49,225 bases of DNA from a virus: the IMG/VR virus record IMGVR_UViG_3300042465_004642, positions 1 through 49,225 of that record. One strand, 5' to 3'. The notes beneath the pieces were generated by a model, which saw only the letters and a program-made list of their open reading frames with translations, did not search any database and was not told the origin of the DNA. Position 1 is the first letter of the stretch. Every line of letters starts with the position of its first letter. This document shows, in pieces, positions 21,448-30,828 of this stretch. Made by a program: the position numbers and the translations under genes.

Positions 21448-21478
21448 AACTCAGGTAATTAACGTATCTGAGTTTTTT
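21448..21478 (+). terminator. Intrinsic terminator closing the lysis cassette
   Basis: AACTCAG (21448-21454) pairs with CTGAGTT (21468-21474), followed by TTTT. It separates lysis genes from the packaging operon. Confidence 0.8.
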
Positions 21479-21510
21479 ATTTTAAATACTAGAAGTTTAA
21501 ACTTATTTTG

Positions 21511-21518
21511 TATATTTG
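21511..21518 (+). promoter_or_regulatory. Promoter of the packaging/head operon (TATATTTG)
   Basis: TTTTGTATATTTGCG is a clean TAnnTTTG -7 element, 23 bases before the ATG at 21542, in a short A/T-rich gap directly after a terminator. It is the best promoter candidate for the terminase/portal block. Confidence 0.6.
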
Positions 21519-21541
21519 CGTAAACATATAAAATATATATC

Positions 21542-21817
21542 ATGAGTACAGAAAACCAACATCAAGAAGAAGTAGAATTAACAGCAGAAGAATTAGCAGA
21601 AAGAAAGGCTGATATGCTTAAATTTTACACAGAATCAATTCCTTATTTAACAGCACAATTAGAGTATGAGAAAGTACTATGTGAAATTGATGAGGCTAGA
21701 TTCAAAAGAACAAGTATTAACTATCAACTTGCAATGATGATGAACCCACCTACTGAAGGTGAAGAAGAAATTGATGCACCAACACCAGAACAAGAAAGAA
21801 AACTTAAAACTCAATAG
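21542..21817 (+). CDS. Hypothetical helical acidic protein
   Basis: A 91-residue protein: an acidic N-terminal helix (EEVELTAEELAERKADML), a second helical stretch (YLTAQLEYEKVLCEIDEARF) and an acidic Pro-rich tail. It is first in the packaging operon. Similar short helical proteins precede terminase genes in crAss-like phages, but no function is assigned. Confidence 0.7.
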   Translation: MSTENQHQEEVELTAEELAERKADMLKFYTESIPYLTAQLEYEKVLCEIDEARFKRTSINYQLAMMMNPPTEGEEEIDAPTPEQERKLKTQ

Positions 21818-21823
21818 GAACTT

Positions 21824-22186
21824 ATGGCATTAGTAAATCAAGTACAGAAACGTGCTGTAATGCCAAAATGGGAAATTGTTAAGTTTCAGATATTATCTCA
21901 CTGCTATATTAATCATATAGTGGTGAGTGATTCTGACTTAAACTGTTTAACATTATTGAGCATGTCAGGACCTATTGAATTAACTCATTTTTGTTATGAT
22001 GCTTCTTCTGATGAACAGATGATATTTAAGTCTCCACAAACAGTTAGAAATGCGGTTAATAAAGCAATGAAGACAATGTTAGTAATTAAAGATGATGTAG
22101 ATAAAAAACTTATCAGATTAAATCCTACCTTGCAAGTACAAACAGAAGGAGATATATTATTAGATTATAAATTTCTAGGAAGATGA
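21824..22186 (+). CDS. Conserved crAss-like protein upstream of terminase
   Basis: A 120-residue protein (MALVNQVQKRAVMPKWEIVK at the N-terminus), alpha/beta, with a helical middle (SPQTVRNAVNKAMKTML) that could be a winged-helix type DNA-binding segment. It recurs in this position in crAss-like phages as far as I recall. It overlaps the next gene by 4 bases (ATGA). Role unknown. Confidence 0.7.
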   Translation: MALVNQVQKRAVMPKWEIVKFQILSHCYINHIVVSDSDLNCLTLLSMSGPIELTHFCYDASSDEQMIFKSPQTVRNAVNKAMKTMLVIKDDVDKKLIRLNPTLQVQTEGDILLDYKFLGR

Positions 22187-22572
22187 TTCCAAAAAAACCT
22201 AATATATTATATAAACAAGTTGCTGAAGATTTAAATGTCTCAGAAACACTTGTAGATAATTTCATGACTTTCTACTATAAAGAGATAAGAAAAAATTTAA
22301 CTGAGTTAAATCATATCAGAATAAACTTAGATGGTTTAGGAATCATGTCAATTAAACCTAGATTAGTTACTGCACTCTTGGACAAGTATCATAATAGTAT
22401 TGAAACACTAAATACTGATACTATGGCCAATTATAACTATAAGAAAAGAATAGAAGCTAAAGTTATATTATTAGAGAAAGTAGATAAAATGCTAAAAACA
22501 GATAAAGAAATTAAAGATAAATTTTTAAAGGATAAAGCAGATGGTAAAGCTAAAGGAAATTTGGAACAATAG
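22183..22572 (+). CDS. HU/IHF-like DNA-binding protein candidate
   Basis: A 129-residue protein. Residues 1-65 (LYKQVAEDLNVSETLVDNFM, then TFYYKEIRKNLTELNHIRIN, LDGLGIMSIKPR) follow the HU/IHF layout: two helices, then strands with an 'I-x-L-x-x-L-G' turn. The C-terminal half is a Lys-rich helical extension. crAss-like phages are known to encode divergent IHF-like proteins in the late region, which fits. It may bend DNA for packaging. The longer Lys-rich tail is unlike host HU. Confidence 0.55.
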   Translation: MIPKKPNILYKQVAEDLNVSETLVDNFMTFYYKEIRKNLTELNHIRINLDGLGIMSIKPRLVTALLDKYHNSIETLNTDTMANYNYKKRIEAKVILLEKVDKMLKTDKEIKDKFLKDKADGKAKGNLEQ

Positions 22573-22840
22573 AAAACAGATTATGGAGGGTATTAAGAAC
22601 TCTGTAATAAGAGATGCCTTTGTAGAAAAAATTGCAGCAGACAGAATGGAGTTATGTAATGTGTGTGTAAGAAAAGATACTAAAGGTAAATCATGTGTAA
22701 TGCCAGGGACGCAACCATGTTGTAATTTATGCGGATGCTCACTTACATTTAAAACAAGATCATTATCATCAGACTGTCCAGACTTAAGATGGAAAGCAGT
22801 TATCACAGAAGAAGATGAAGATAAACTAGAAAAATTATAA
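22541..22840 (+). CDS. Cys-rich zinc-binding phage protein
   Basis: 99 residues with a dense Cys cluster: CNVCVRKDTKGKSC, then PGTQPCCNLCGCSL and SSDC. The 'C-x2-C ... PGTQPCC-x2-CGCSL-x-KTRSLSS-DCP' pattern is a recognisable family in Bacteroidota phages with no known function. It likely binds two zinc ions. I keep the early start (MVKLKEIWNNRKQIMEGIKN), because related proteins share the N-R/K-x-I-x-E-G-I-K-N segment, although it overlaps the upstream gene by 32 bases. ATG 22583 is the alternative. Confidence 0.75.
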   Translation: MVKLKEIWNNRKQIMEGIKNSVIRDAFVEKIAADRMELCNVCVRKDTKGKSCVMPGTQPCCNLCGCSLTFKTRSLSSDCPDLRWKAVITEEDEDKLEKL

Positions 22841-22842
22841 AA

Positions 22843-23649
22843 ATGAGTATAGTATTTAAAGCAGATGATCATAGTTATACTAGTATTGAAGGTGAAGAAT
22901 CTATCAAATGGACTAGTGTAACAAGTCTTATATCAAAATTAAAAAAGCCATTTGATAAAGTTAAAGTAGCTGCTAAATGCTCCAAACAAAAAAAATCAAA
23001 ATGGTTTGGTATAGCACCAGAAAAGATAATTGAAATCTGGGATAGTGAAGCACTAAGAGCTACATCATTAGGGACCTTTTATCATAACCAAAGAGAATCA
23101 GATCTATGCAGTCTATCTTCATTGGAAGTAGATGGTGTGATAATACCAATAATAACTCCGGTACCTGAAGTAAACAATTTAAAGTATGCTCCTTCTCAAA
23201 AATTAGAACAAGGTGTATATCCTGAACATATGGTTTATTTAAAGTCTGCAGGTATATGTGGTCAATCAGATTTAGTAGAAGTAGTTAATGATAGGATAAA
23301 TATCATTGATTACAAGACAAATAAGAAGATTGATGTTGAATCATATAAGGATTGGGATGGGATTAGTGACAAATTACAGGAACCTGTATCACATTTGGAT
23401 GACTGTAATTTTAACCACTATGCACTACAATTAAGTATATATATGTATATTATGTTAAAGCATAACCCAAAATTAAAACCGGGTAAATTGTTTATACATC
23501 ATGTTACATTTGACTTAGATGGAGTAGATGAATGGGGATATCCTATTACTAAATATACTGATCAAGGAGATCCAGAAATTAAACAAGTAATACCAATGGA
23601 AATACCATATTTAAAAGAAGAAGTTATAGCAATAATTAAAAACTTATAA
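22843..23649 (+). CDS. PD-(D/E)XK nuclease
   Basis: 268 residues with the RecB/Cas4-type nuclease landmarks in order: LGTFYHNQRE (His81), CGQSDLVEVV (Asp143), NIIDYKTNK (Asp156, Lys158) and YALQLSIYMYIM (Gln196, Tyr200). These form the metal-dependent active site of PD-(D/E)XK exonucleases. A PD-(D/E)XK gene close to the terminase is a hallmark of crAss-like phages. It may process concatemers or recombination intermediates before packaging. Target and polarity cannot be read from sequence. Confidence 0.88.
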   Translation: MSIVFKADDHSYTSIEGEESIKWTSVTSLISKLKKPFDKVKVAAKCSKQKKSKWFGIAPEKIIEIWDSEALRATSLGTFYHNQRESDLCSLSSLEVDGVIIPIITPVPEVNNLKYAPSQKLEQGVYPEHMVYLKSAGICGQSDLVEVVNDRINIIDYKTNKKIDVESYKDWDGISDKLQEPVSHLDDCNFNHYALQLSIYMYIMLKHNPKLKPGKLFIHHVTFDLDGVDEWGYPITKYTDQGDPEIKQVIPMEIPYLKEEVIAIIKNL

Positions 23650-23651
23650 TT

Positions 23652-23945
23652 ATGAAATTTTATGAAATAAGACATTATGACAAGAACTATCCAGGTAGAA
23701 CAATTATATTAGGTTATTCAGGCTTAGTATTATTTAGATATAAAGGTAAGATACTTGTAAAGATTAAACCTAATCAAAAACTAGGTAAAAACTATTCAGA
23801 AATTGAAGAAGAATATTTAAAAGGATATGTTGTAGTTAACAATGATCATTTATTTCTTAATCCTTATCTTGCTACAGGATTTATTGATGGTTTTAAAAAA
23901 CTATTTAAAATAAAATCTAAACCAAAAGTAATAAATCCTTTTTAA
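23652..23945 (+). CDS. Hypothetical protein between nuclease and terminase
   Basis: A 97-residue protein, beta-rich in the N-terminal half (MKFYEIRHYDKNYPGRTIIL, LVLFRYKGKILVKIKPNQ) and basic at the C-terminus (FKKLFKIKSKPKVINPF). 2-base gap to the nuclease and 1-base gap to the next gene, so it is part of the operon. No family is recognised. Confidence 0.65.
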   Translation: MKFYEIRHYDKNYPGRTIILGYSGLVLFRYKGKILVKIKPNQKLGKNYSEIEEEYLKGYVVVNNDHLFLNPYLATGFIDGFKKLFKIKSKPKVINPF

Positions 23946-23946
23946 C

Positions 23947-24462
23947 ATGTTAATAAAATTATTTGATGTACAAAATAATGTAGTAATACCAACTGAACAT
24001 TGTTATACCCTACATGCACTTAAGGATGTTATGGATGAATATCCGGAAAACTACATTAAGATATATCAGTACTTGTTTTATATGACATGTCCTAATCCTG
24101 ATATGAATCCATTCTTTCACACACCAGAGATAGATAAAGAAGATTTAATTCTAGCTGAAATAAAAGCTGAATTTTCTACTGAAGATAAAACAATATATCA
24201 AGCATTAGTATTCTGTCAAAGATTATATGAGACTCCTACATATAGAGCATATAAAGGTATGGCATCTATGTTAGATAGATTAGCTAGATATATGGAGACT
24301 ACTCCAATTACTGCAGGAAGAGATGGTAATATAAATTCATTAGTTGCTGCAGCAAAGAACTTTGATCTTATTAGAGCTTCTTTTAAAGGAGTATATAAAG
24401 ATTTACAGGAAGAACAATCTAGTAAAGTTAGAGGAGGAATTGGTTTATCTTATGATAGTTGA
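23947..24462 (+). CDS. Helical protein next to TerL, possible small terminase equivalent
   Basis: A 171-residue mostly helical protein. After an N-terminal beta segment (MLIKLFDVQNNVVIPTEHCY) there is 'YLFYMTCPNPDMNPF' and a long helical region (YRAYKGMASMLDRLARYMET, NSLVAAAKNFDLIRASFKGV). It lies 2 bases before the large terminase ATG. Size, helical content and position fit a DNA-recognising small terminase, but I see no clear helix-turn-helix. The call is inferred from position. Confidence 0.5.
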   Translation: MLIKLFDVQNNVVIPTEHCYTLHALKDVMDEYPENYIKIYQYLFYMTCPNPDMNPFFHTPEIDKEDLILAEIKAEFSTEDKTIYQALVFCQRLYETPTYRAYKGMASMLDRLARYMETTPITAGRDGNINSLVAAAKNFDLIRASFKGVYKDLQEEQSSKVRGGIGLSYDS

Positions 24463-24464
24463 TT

Positions 24465-26669
24465 ATGGAAAATATGTACACGGATATCCCCACCTGGGAT
24501 AATGGAACATGGACTACTACATCTTTTGATACAAGAAAAGAATTTGGTGAGTTTGTGTTTGCATTATTTAAAGAGCCAGGTGAATATGAATTTGATGATG
24601 TTAGTAATAAAATATTTATATCTGAATCAACAAAATTCAATATAGATAAAGTATATTGTGTAGCTCCCTTTAAATCTAAAGATTTTATTAACTATTGGGA
24701 AGACCAAAAAGCTAAATGCAGATTAGGTGTAATAATTAAATCAGGACCTAAAACCTGGTTCCTTACAAGAGATTATTATATGTGGTTAAACTTCTTACCT
24801 ATCTTTGATAAGGAAGAGCAAAAGTTTGGATTTGCTAAGATAAGAGATGCACAATATCACATGGCTTTATATGAGATACTTGCAGAGATAAACTACATGC
24901 ACGTGGCTATTCTTAAAAAAAGACAGATAGCTAGTTCATACTTTCATGCAGGTAAACTCATTAATCAGTTATGGTTTGAAGCAGGGGTCACATTAAAAAT
25001 GGGTGCCTCACTTAAAGATTACATCAATGAGAAAGGTACATGGAAGTTTTTATCTGAGTATGCAGCATTCTTAAATGAACATACTGCATGGTATAGACCT
25101 ATGTCTCCAGATAAAATAATGATGTGGCAACAAAAAATTGAAATAAGAAAAGGTGATAGAAAAGCTGAAATAGGACTTAAAGGTACTATGCAAGGTATGT
25201 CTTTTGAGAAAGATCCAACAAATGGTGTAGGGGGTCCAGTTAAGTTCTTCTTTCATGAGGAAGCAGGAATTGCTCCCAAGATGGATACAACTTTTGGATA
25301 TATCAAGCCAGCACTTAAGTCTGGTATGATTACTACAGGATTATTTATTGCTGCAGGATCAGTAGGGGATCTTGATCAATGTGGTCCTTTAAAGAAAATG
25401 ATACTTGATCCAATTAGTAATGATATATACCCAGTTAAAACTAATCTAATTGATAAAGATAATACATGGGGAGAATCAGGATTGTTTATACCGGAACAAT
25501 GGTCTATGCCACCATATATAGATGACTATGGTAATTCACTTGTCCAAGAAGCATTAATTGCTTTAGATGAATACTTTGAGGAAATCAAGAAAAATAAAGA
25601 ACCTAAAGATTATCAACTTGAGGTATCTCAGCATCCAAGAAATATAGAAGAGGCATTTGCATTTAGAAAAGAGGCTAAATTCCCACCACATCTTGTAAAT
25701 GCTCAGATAAAAAGAATAGAAGAAAAAGAATACTCTTCAGAGTTTCTTGATATATCTAGAGATGAAACCGGTAAAGTAAAAGTAAAAGCTACTAATAAAT
25801 TACCAATAGCAGAATTCCCTATATCTAAGAAGACAGAAGATAAAACAGGTACATTAGTAGTATGGGAAAGACCAGTACCAGATCCTACATTTGGTATGTA
25901 CTATGGTAGTATTGACCCTGTTGCAGAAGGAAAGACAACTACCTCAGACTCACTATGTTCCATATATATAATGAAAGCTCCAGTTGAAGTAACTAAGGTT
26001 ACTAATGGTGAGGCTGAGACATTTATAGAAAGAGATAAAATTGTAGCAGCATGGTGTGGAAGGTTTGATGATATCAATAAAACACATGAGAGACTAGAGT
26101 TAATAATAGAATGGTATAATGCATGGACTATAGTAGAGAATAATATATCTCAATTTATAAACCACATGATATCAAGAAAGAAACAAAGATATCTGGTACC
26201 AAGAAACAAAATAGTATTCTTAAAAGATTTAGGTTCTAATGCAAATGTATTCCAGGAATACGGATGGAGAAATACAGGAGTACTATTTAAGAATCATATG
26301 ATCAGTTATACTCAAGATTTCTTAACTGAAGAGATAGATCATATACAGAAAGATGATGGTACTACTGTAAAGATACATTATGGTGTAGAAAGAATACCGG
26401 ATATAATGTTAATGAAAGAAATGCAGGCTTATCAAGATGGACTCAACGTGGATAGGTTAGTAGCTTTTTCTGCATTAGTTTCATTTCTTAAAATCCAACA
26501 AGCTAATATGGGTTATACAAAAAGAATTGTAAGAGATGAGGCAAGTAAAAAATTGGAAAATTCAAAAAATTTGTATACCTTAAAGAGTAGTCCTTTTAGA
26601 CATATGGGTAGAAGTGGATTAGGTGAAAATCAAAAATTTAACAGATCACCATTTAAAAATTTAAAATAA
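24465..26669 (+). CDS. terL: Terminase large subunit (packaging ATPase/nuclease)
   Basis: 734 residues from the ATG at 24465; the frame opens with a TTG six bases earlier. The ATPase domain has a Walker-A-like segment (ILKKRQIASSYFHAGKL, about 150-165) and Walker B (VKFFFHEEAG, about 259-268, with catalytic Glu). The nuclease (RNase H-fold) domain includes YYGSIDPVAEGKTTTSDS (Asp about 484) and TIVENNISQFINHMISRK. It powers DNA translocation through the portal and cuts the DNA. At over 700 residues it is longer than many TerLs but typical for crAss-like phages. The portal gene follows 6 bases later. Confidence 0.92.
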   Translation: MENMYTDIPTWDNGTWTTTSFDTRKEFGEFVFALFKEPGEYEFDDVSNKIFISESTKFNIDKVYCVAPFKSKDFINYWEDQKAKCRLGVIIKSGPKTWFLTRDYYMWLNFLPIFDKEEQKFGFAKIRDAQYHMALYEILAEINYMHVAILKKRQIASSYFHAGKLINQLWFEAGVTLKMGASLKDYINEKGTWKFLSEYAAFLNEHTAWYRPMSPDKIMMWQQKIEIRKGDRKAEIGLKGTMQGMSFEKDPTNGVGGPVKFFFHEEAGIAPKMDTTFGYIKPALKSGMITTGLFIAAGSVGDLDQCGPLKKMILDPISNDIYPVKTNLIDKDNTWGESGLFIPEQWSMPPYIDDYGNSLVQEALIALDEYFEEIKKNKEPKDYQLEVSQHPRNIEEAFAFRKEAKFPPHLVNAQIKRIEEKEYSSEFLDISRDETGKVKVKATNKLPIAEFPISKKTEDKTGTLVVWERPVPDPTFGMYYGSIDPVAEGKTTTSDSLCSIYIMKAPVEVTKVTNGEAETFIERDKIVAAWCGRFDDINKTHERLELIIEWYNAWTIVENNISQFINHMISRKKQRYLVPRNKIVFLKDLGSNANVFQEYGWRNTGVLFKNHMISYTQDFLTEEIDHIQKDDGTTVKIHYGVERIPDIMLMKEMQAYQDGLNVDRLVAFSALVSFLKIQQANMGYTKRIVRDEASKKLENSKNLYTLKSSPFRHMGRSGLGENQKFNRSPFKNLK

Positions 26670-26675
26670 AAGAAT

Positions 26676-29426
26676 ATGCAAGTATATAATGCACTACAGT
26701 TAAAAAAAGGAGCAAAGACAGAACACAACAGGTTAGGTAGTATAACTCAACCTTTACAGTTTATTCCTAAAGCAGAAAAAGATGATAAGTGGGCAGCTTG
26801 GAATCTTGACTGGTTAGAGTGGAATGGTCTTAAACAGATTAAGAGAAATGCCCGTAGGTTAATGAAAAATTATAAGTTAGCTAAAGGTGTTATTGATAAG
26901 TCTGACTACATTGTAGAGGAAGATAATGATTATAGAGATATAATTGAGACTCTTACTAAAGAAGATTCTTCTGCACTTGAACTTAAATTTTATCCAATTA
27001 TACCCAATGTAATTAATGTTCTTGTAGCTGAGTTTGCTAAAAGATCAAGTAAATTATCTTACCGTGCTGTTGATGAAGGATCATATAATGATATGATGGA
27101 GCAAAAAAGACAAATGGTAGAAGACACCTTAATGCAAGATGCACAGATGAAGATAACATCTGCATTAATTGAACAAGGTCTTAATCCAGAATCTCCAGAA
27201 GCACAAGAAAAATTAAATCCAGAAAAACTTAAAACACTACCTGAAATAGAAAAATTCTTTAAAAAAGATTATAGATCTATAGTAGAACAATGGGCTACTC
27301 ATCAACATGAAGTTGATACTGAAAGATTCAGAATGGATGAGTTAGAAGAAAGAGGTTTCAGAGATATGCTTATTACTGATAGAGAGTTCTGGCACATGCG
27401 TATGATGGAAGATGATTATGATGTAGAATTATGGAATCCTGTATTAACATTTTATCATAAGTCTCCTGATGCAAGATACATATCACAATCTAACTGGGTT
27501 GGTAAAACTGACATGCTTACAGTAGCAGATGTTATTGACAAGTATGGATATATGATGAATGAAGATCAGATGGCATCATTAGAAGCTATCTATCCTATCA
27601 GATCTGCAGGATATAATATTGGTGGTACTCAGAATGACGGATCATTTTATGATGCTACTAAATCACATGAGTGGAATACTAATATGCCTTCATTAGGATT
27701 CAGACAATATTCTACTGCAGCAGCTAATAGTATATTCAACGGAGGAGATATTGTTAATTACATACTTAGAGAAGGAGAAGATTATTATGATCAAGGTACT
27801 GCATATCTATTACGTTGTACTACAGCATATTGGAAATCTCAAAGAAAAGTAGGTCACTTAACTAAAGTTACTGACTCAGGTGAAGTAATTACAGAAATTA
27901 TTACTGAAGACTATAAAGTAACAGACTCACCCGTGTATGATACAAGACTCTTTAAAAATAAAACTAAAGACAATATTGTATATGGTGAGCATATAGACTG
28001 GATTTGGATTAATGAGGTATGGGGTGGTATTAAAGTTGGACCAAATATTCCTTCTTTTTGGGGTATGAATAACCCTGGTGGATTTACTCCTATATATATT
28101 GGTGTTGATAAACAAAATATAGGACCACTTAGATTTCAATTTAAAGGTGATAATAGTTTATACGGATGTAAACTACCAGTAGAAGGTGCAGTATTCTCAG
28201 ATAGAAATACTAAGTCAACTGCATTAATAGATTTAATGAAACCTTTCCAGATAGGATATAACATTGTTAATAATCAAATAGCAGATATCTTAGTAGATGA
28301 GTTAGGTACAGTTATCTTATTAGATCAGAATGCATTACCAAGACACTCTATGGGTGAAGACTGGGGTAAAAACAATTTAGCTAAAGCTTATGTAGCAATG
28401 AAGAATTTTCAGATGCTTCCTTTAGATACCAGTATTACTAATACAGAGAATGCTCTTAACTTCCAACACTTTCAGAAATTAGACCTAGAACAGACTAATA
28501 GGTTAATGTCAAGAATACAATTAGCTACATATATGAAACAACAAGCATATGAAGTTATAGGTATTAATCCACAAAGAATGGGTCAGCAGTTATCTCAACA
28601 AACTGCAACAGGTGTAGAACAAGCAGTTGGATCATCTTATGCTCAAACAGAAATGTACTTTATACAACACTCAGATTACTTAATGCCAAGAGTACATCAG
28701 ATGAGAACAGATCTTGCACAGTTTTATCAATCTACTAAACCTTCTGCTAGGTTATCATATATGACTTCTGCAGATGAAAAAGTAAACTTCCAGATTAATG
28801 GTACAGATTTATTAATGAGAGATCTTAATATATTTGCAACTACTAAAGCTAACTATAGAGCAGTATTAGAGCAATTGAAAAACATGGCAATATCTAATAA
28901 TACTACAGGAGCTTCAATATATGACTTAGGAAAATTAATGCAGTCAGAAAGTATATCTGAATTAAATAGTGTACTTAAAGATTCTGAGCAAAAAGTTAAA
29001 GCACAGAAAGATGCAGAAATGAAACATCAACAAGACATGCAAGATCAAGCATTAAAAGCAAGAGCGGAAGATGAAAAACTTAAAAGAGATTCAGAAGACA
29101 TTAGAGGAGAAAAAGATAGACAGAGAGATATCCTTGTTGCTGAAATTAGATCCGCTGGGTTTGGTGCTACACAAGATATTAATCAAAATCAACAATCTGA
29201 TTACAATGATACTCTAAGAGAAATACAAAACTCAGAACAGTTTACTAGTCAAATGAGTTTAGAGAGACAAAAAGAATCTAATAGGACTTCTAGCAATAAT
29301 CAAAAAGCAGGATTAGAGAGAGAAAAACTCATGGTTCAACAAAATATTGCTGATAAACAATTGCAAATAGCTAGAGAAAACAAAAATAAATTTGATGTTA
29401 AAGGAAAATCTGATAACAAAAAATAA
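26676..29426 (+). CDS. Portal protein
   Basis: 916 residues, large as in crAss-like portals. It follows TerL directly and precedes the scaffold-like and capsid genes. Landmarks: WAAWNLDWLEWNGLKQI near the start, a long helical stem region, 'FSDRNTKSTALIDLMKPFQI' and 'GINPQRMGQQLSQQTATGVE' in the crown-side half. The last 150 residues are a Lys/Gln/Glu-rich coiled coil (AEDEKLKRDSEDIRGEKDRQ). It forms the ring through which DNA enters and leaves and on which the tail assembles. A P22-like fold is expected but not shown here. Confidence 0.88.
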   Translation: MQVYNALQLKKGAKTEHNRLGSITQPLQFIPKAEKDDKWAAWNLDWLEWNGLKQIKRNARRLMKNYKLAKGVIDKSDYIVEEDNDYRDIIETLTKEDSSALELKFYPIIPNVINVLVAEFAKRSSKLSYRAVDEGSYNDMMEQKRQMVEDTLMQDAQMKITSALIEQGLNPESPEAQEKLNPEKLKTLPEIEKFFKKDYRSIVEQWATHQHEVDTERFRMDELEERGFRDMLITDREFWHMRMMEDDYDVELWNPVLTFYHKSPDARYISQSNWVGKTDMLTVADVIDKYGYMMNEDQMASLEAIYPIRSAGYNIGGTQNDGSFYDATKSHEWNTNMPSLGFRQYSTAAANSIFNGGDIVNYILREGEDYYDQGTAYLLRCTTAYWKSQRKVGHLTKVTDSGEVITEIITEDYKVTDSPVYDTRLFKNKTKDNIVYGEHIDWIWINEVWGGIKVGPNIPSFWGMNNPGGFTPIYIGVDKQNIGPLRFQFKGDNSLYGCKLPVEGAVFSDRNTKSTALIDLMKPFQIGYNIVNNQIADILVDELGTVILLDQNALPRHSMGEDWGKNNLAKAYVAMKNFQMLPLDTSITNTENALNFQHFQKLDLEQTNRLMSRIQLATYMKQQAYEVIGINPQRMGQQLSQQTATGVEQAVGSSYAQTEMYFIQHSDYLMPRVHQMRTDLAQFYQSTKPSARLSYMTSADEKVNFQINGTDLLMRDLNIFATTKANYRAVLEQLKNMAISNNTTGASIYDLGKLMQSESISELNSVLKDSEQKVKAQKDAEMKHQQDMQDQALKARAEDEKLKRDSEDIRGEKDRQRDILVAEIRSAGFGATQDINQNQQSDYNDTLREIQNSEQFTSQMSLERQKESNRTSSNNQKAGLEREKLMVQQNIADKQLQIARENKNKFDVKGKSDNKK

Positions 29427-29487
29427 TACTTAGCCATATAATGCCAAAAATGAAAAAATAAAATTGCACTATTCTAAATTTTTGAAG

Positions 29488-29495
29488 TTTATTTG
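29488..29495 (+). promoter_or_regulatory. Weak promoter-like site before the scaffold-like gene
   Basis: TTTATTTG is one base off TAnnTTTG and lies 44 bases before the ATG at 29540 in a 113-base gene-free gap. It could boost scaffold and capsid expression over portal. No terminator hairpin is seen in the gap. Confidence 0.3.
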
Positions 29496-29539
29496 CATTA
29501 AAATAGTTATATTATTTATAGTAACATAAAGACCAACAT

Positions 29540-30793
29540 ATGAATACTGAAGAACAAACAACTCAAGAAAACACTACTGTATCACAAGTAGATGTAAACT
29601 TGGATGAATTATTTGGAATGCCTGGGGCAGAAAACGTGATGCTACCAGAAGAAGAAGAGGAAAAGAAATCTCTTTTTACTAAGGATAAAAAAACTGATTA
29701 TGAGTTCCTTGACAGCAAAACTGGTGTAACAAGTAAACCAGATACGGCAGAGCAAACTATTACTAAGGAAGAAGTCCAAGAAACTATTGATGAGTTAGAT
29801 GGACTTATTGCTCAGGAAGAAGATGCAGGTAACAAAGGAAGACCAAAGATAGATAAGTCAGGTCTTCATGAGTTAGCAGCTAAGATGATAGAAGAAGGTA
29901 CTCTATTTGGATTTGATGATGATAAAGATTTAGAAGATTATACTACTAAAGACTTTAGAGAGTTATTTGAAGCCAACTTTCAAGAGAAAGAGAGAAAGAT
30001 TAAAGAGGCAGCTCCTAAAGATTTCTTTAATGCATTACCTGATGAATTGAAAACTGCAGCTAAGTATGTAGCAGATGGTGGACAAGATCTTAAAGGTTTA
30101 TTCAGAACTCTTGCTCAAGTAGAAGAAGTATTTGAACTTGATGCAGATGATGAGAATCACCAAGCAGAAATTGCAAGACAATATCTTTGGGCTACTAATT
30201 TTGGTACACCAGAAGAAATAGAGTCAGAGATTGAAGACTGGGCAGATGTAGATAAGTTAGGACAAAAAGCTAGACAGTTTAAACCTAAGTTAGACAGAAT
30301 GCAAGAAGAGATAGTATCTAGAAAACTTGCAGAACAGGAAAACAAAAAGGAACAACAAGTACAAGCTGCTAAAGTATATACAGATAATGTATATAATGTA
30401 TTATCAGTAGGTGAATTAGATGGTGTTAAACTAGATAAGAAAGTACAAAACATGTTATACAGTGGATTAGTTCAACCAGCTTATCCTTCTATATCAGGTA
30501 AACCTACTAACTTACTTGGACACTTATTAGAGAAGTATCAGTTTGTAGAACCAAGACATGATCTTATTGCTGAAGCTCTTTGGCTATTAGCAGATCCAGA
30601 AGGGTATAAAAATAAGATTAAAGATCAAGGTACTAAACTTGCTACTGAAAAAACTGTAAGAATGTTAAAGACTGAAGAAGGTAAAAAAATTGCTTCATCT
30701 ATTCCACATGAGGAAAGAGCACAGACTAGAAAAACAGGATCAAATAACACAGTCTCAAGAACAGGTGGTAACAACATGTTTAAAAGATTTTAA
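29540..30793 (+). CDS. Acidic scaffold-like head protein
   Basis: 417 residues. A very acidic, unstructured N-terminus (LDELFGMPGAENVMLPEEEE) is followed by helical, charged segments (TKEEVQETIDELDGLIAQEE, RMQEEIVSRKLAEQENKKEQ). A basic C-terminus (EERAQTRKTGSNNTVSRTGG, ending NNMFKRF) closes it. Position between portal and major capsid, helical charge pattern and basic tail match scaffolding proteins that bind the capsid through a basic C-terminus. In crAss-like phages the gene at this site has not always been called a scaffold, so a packaged inner protein is an alternative. Confidence 0.65.
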   Translation: MNTEEQTTQENTTVSQVDVNLDELFGMPGAENVMLPEEEEEKKSLFTKDKKTDYEFLDSKTGVTSKPDTAEQTITKEEVQETIDELDGLIAQEEDAGNKGRPKIDKSGLHELAAKMIEEGTLFGFDDDKDLEDYTTKDFRELFEANFQEKERKIKEAAPKDFFNALPDELKTAAKYVADGGQDLKGLFRTLAQVEEVFELDADDENHQAEIARQYLWATNFGTPEEIESEIEDWADVDKLGQKARQFKPKLDRMQEEIVSRKLAEQENKKEQQVQAAKVYTDNVYNVLSVGELDGVKLDKKVQNMLYSGLVQPAYPSISGKPTNLLGHLLEKYQFVEPRHDLIAEALWLLADPEGYKNKIKDQGTKLATEKTVRMLKTEEGKKIASSIPHEERAQTRKTGSNNTVSRTGGNNMFKRF

Positions 30794-30828
30794 AAAAGTA
30801 TTATAAATAAACAAATAAATAAATACAA

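Noticed and set aside
29432-29446. 15-base match TTAGCCATATAATGC to the reverse strand near 1304-1318, with a partial copy near 4658
   Set aside because: In sequence this AT-rich, matches of this length are expected by chance; no shared context was found.
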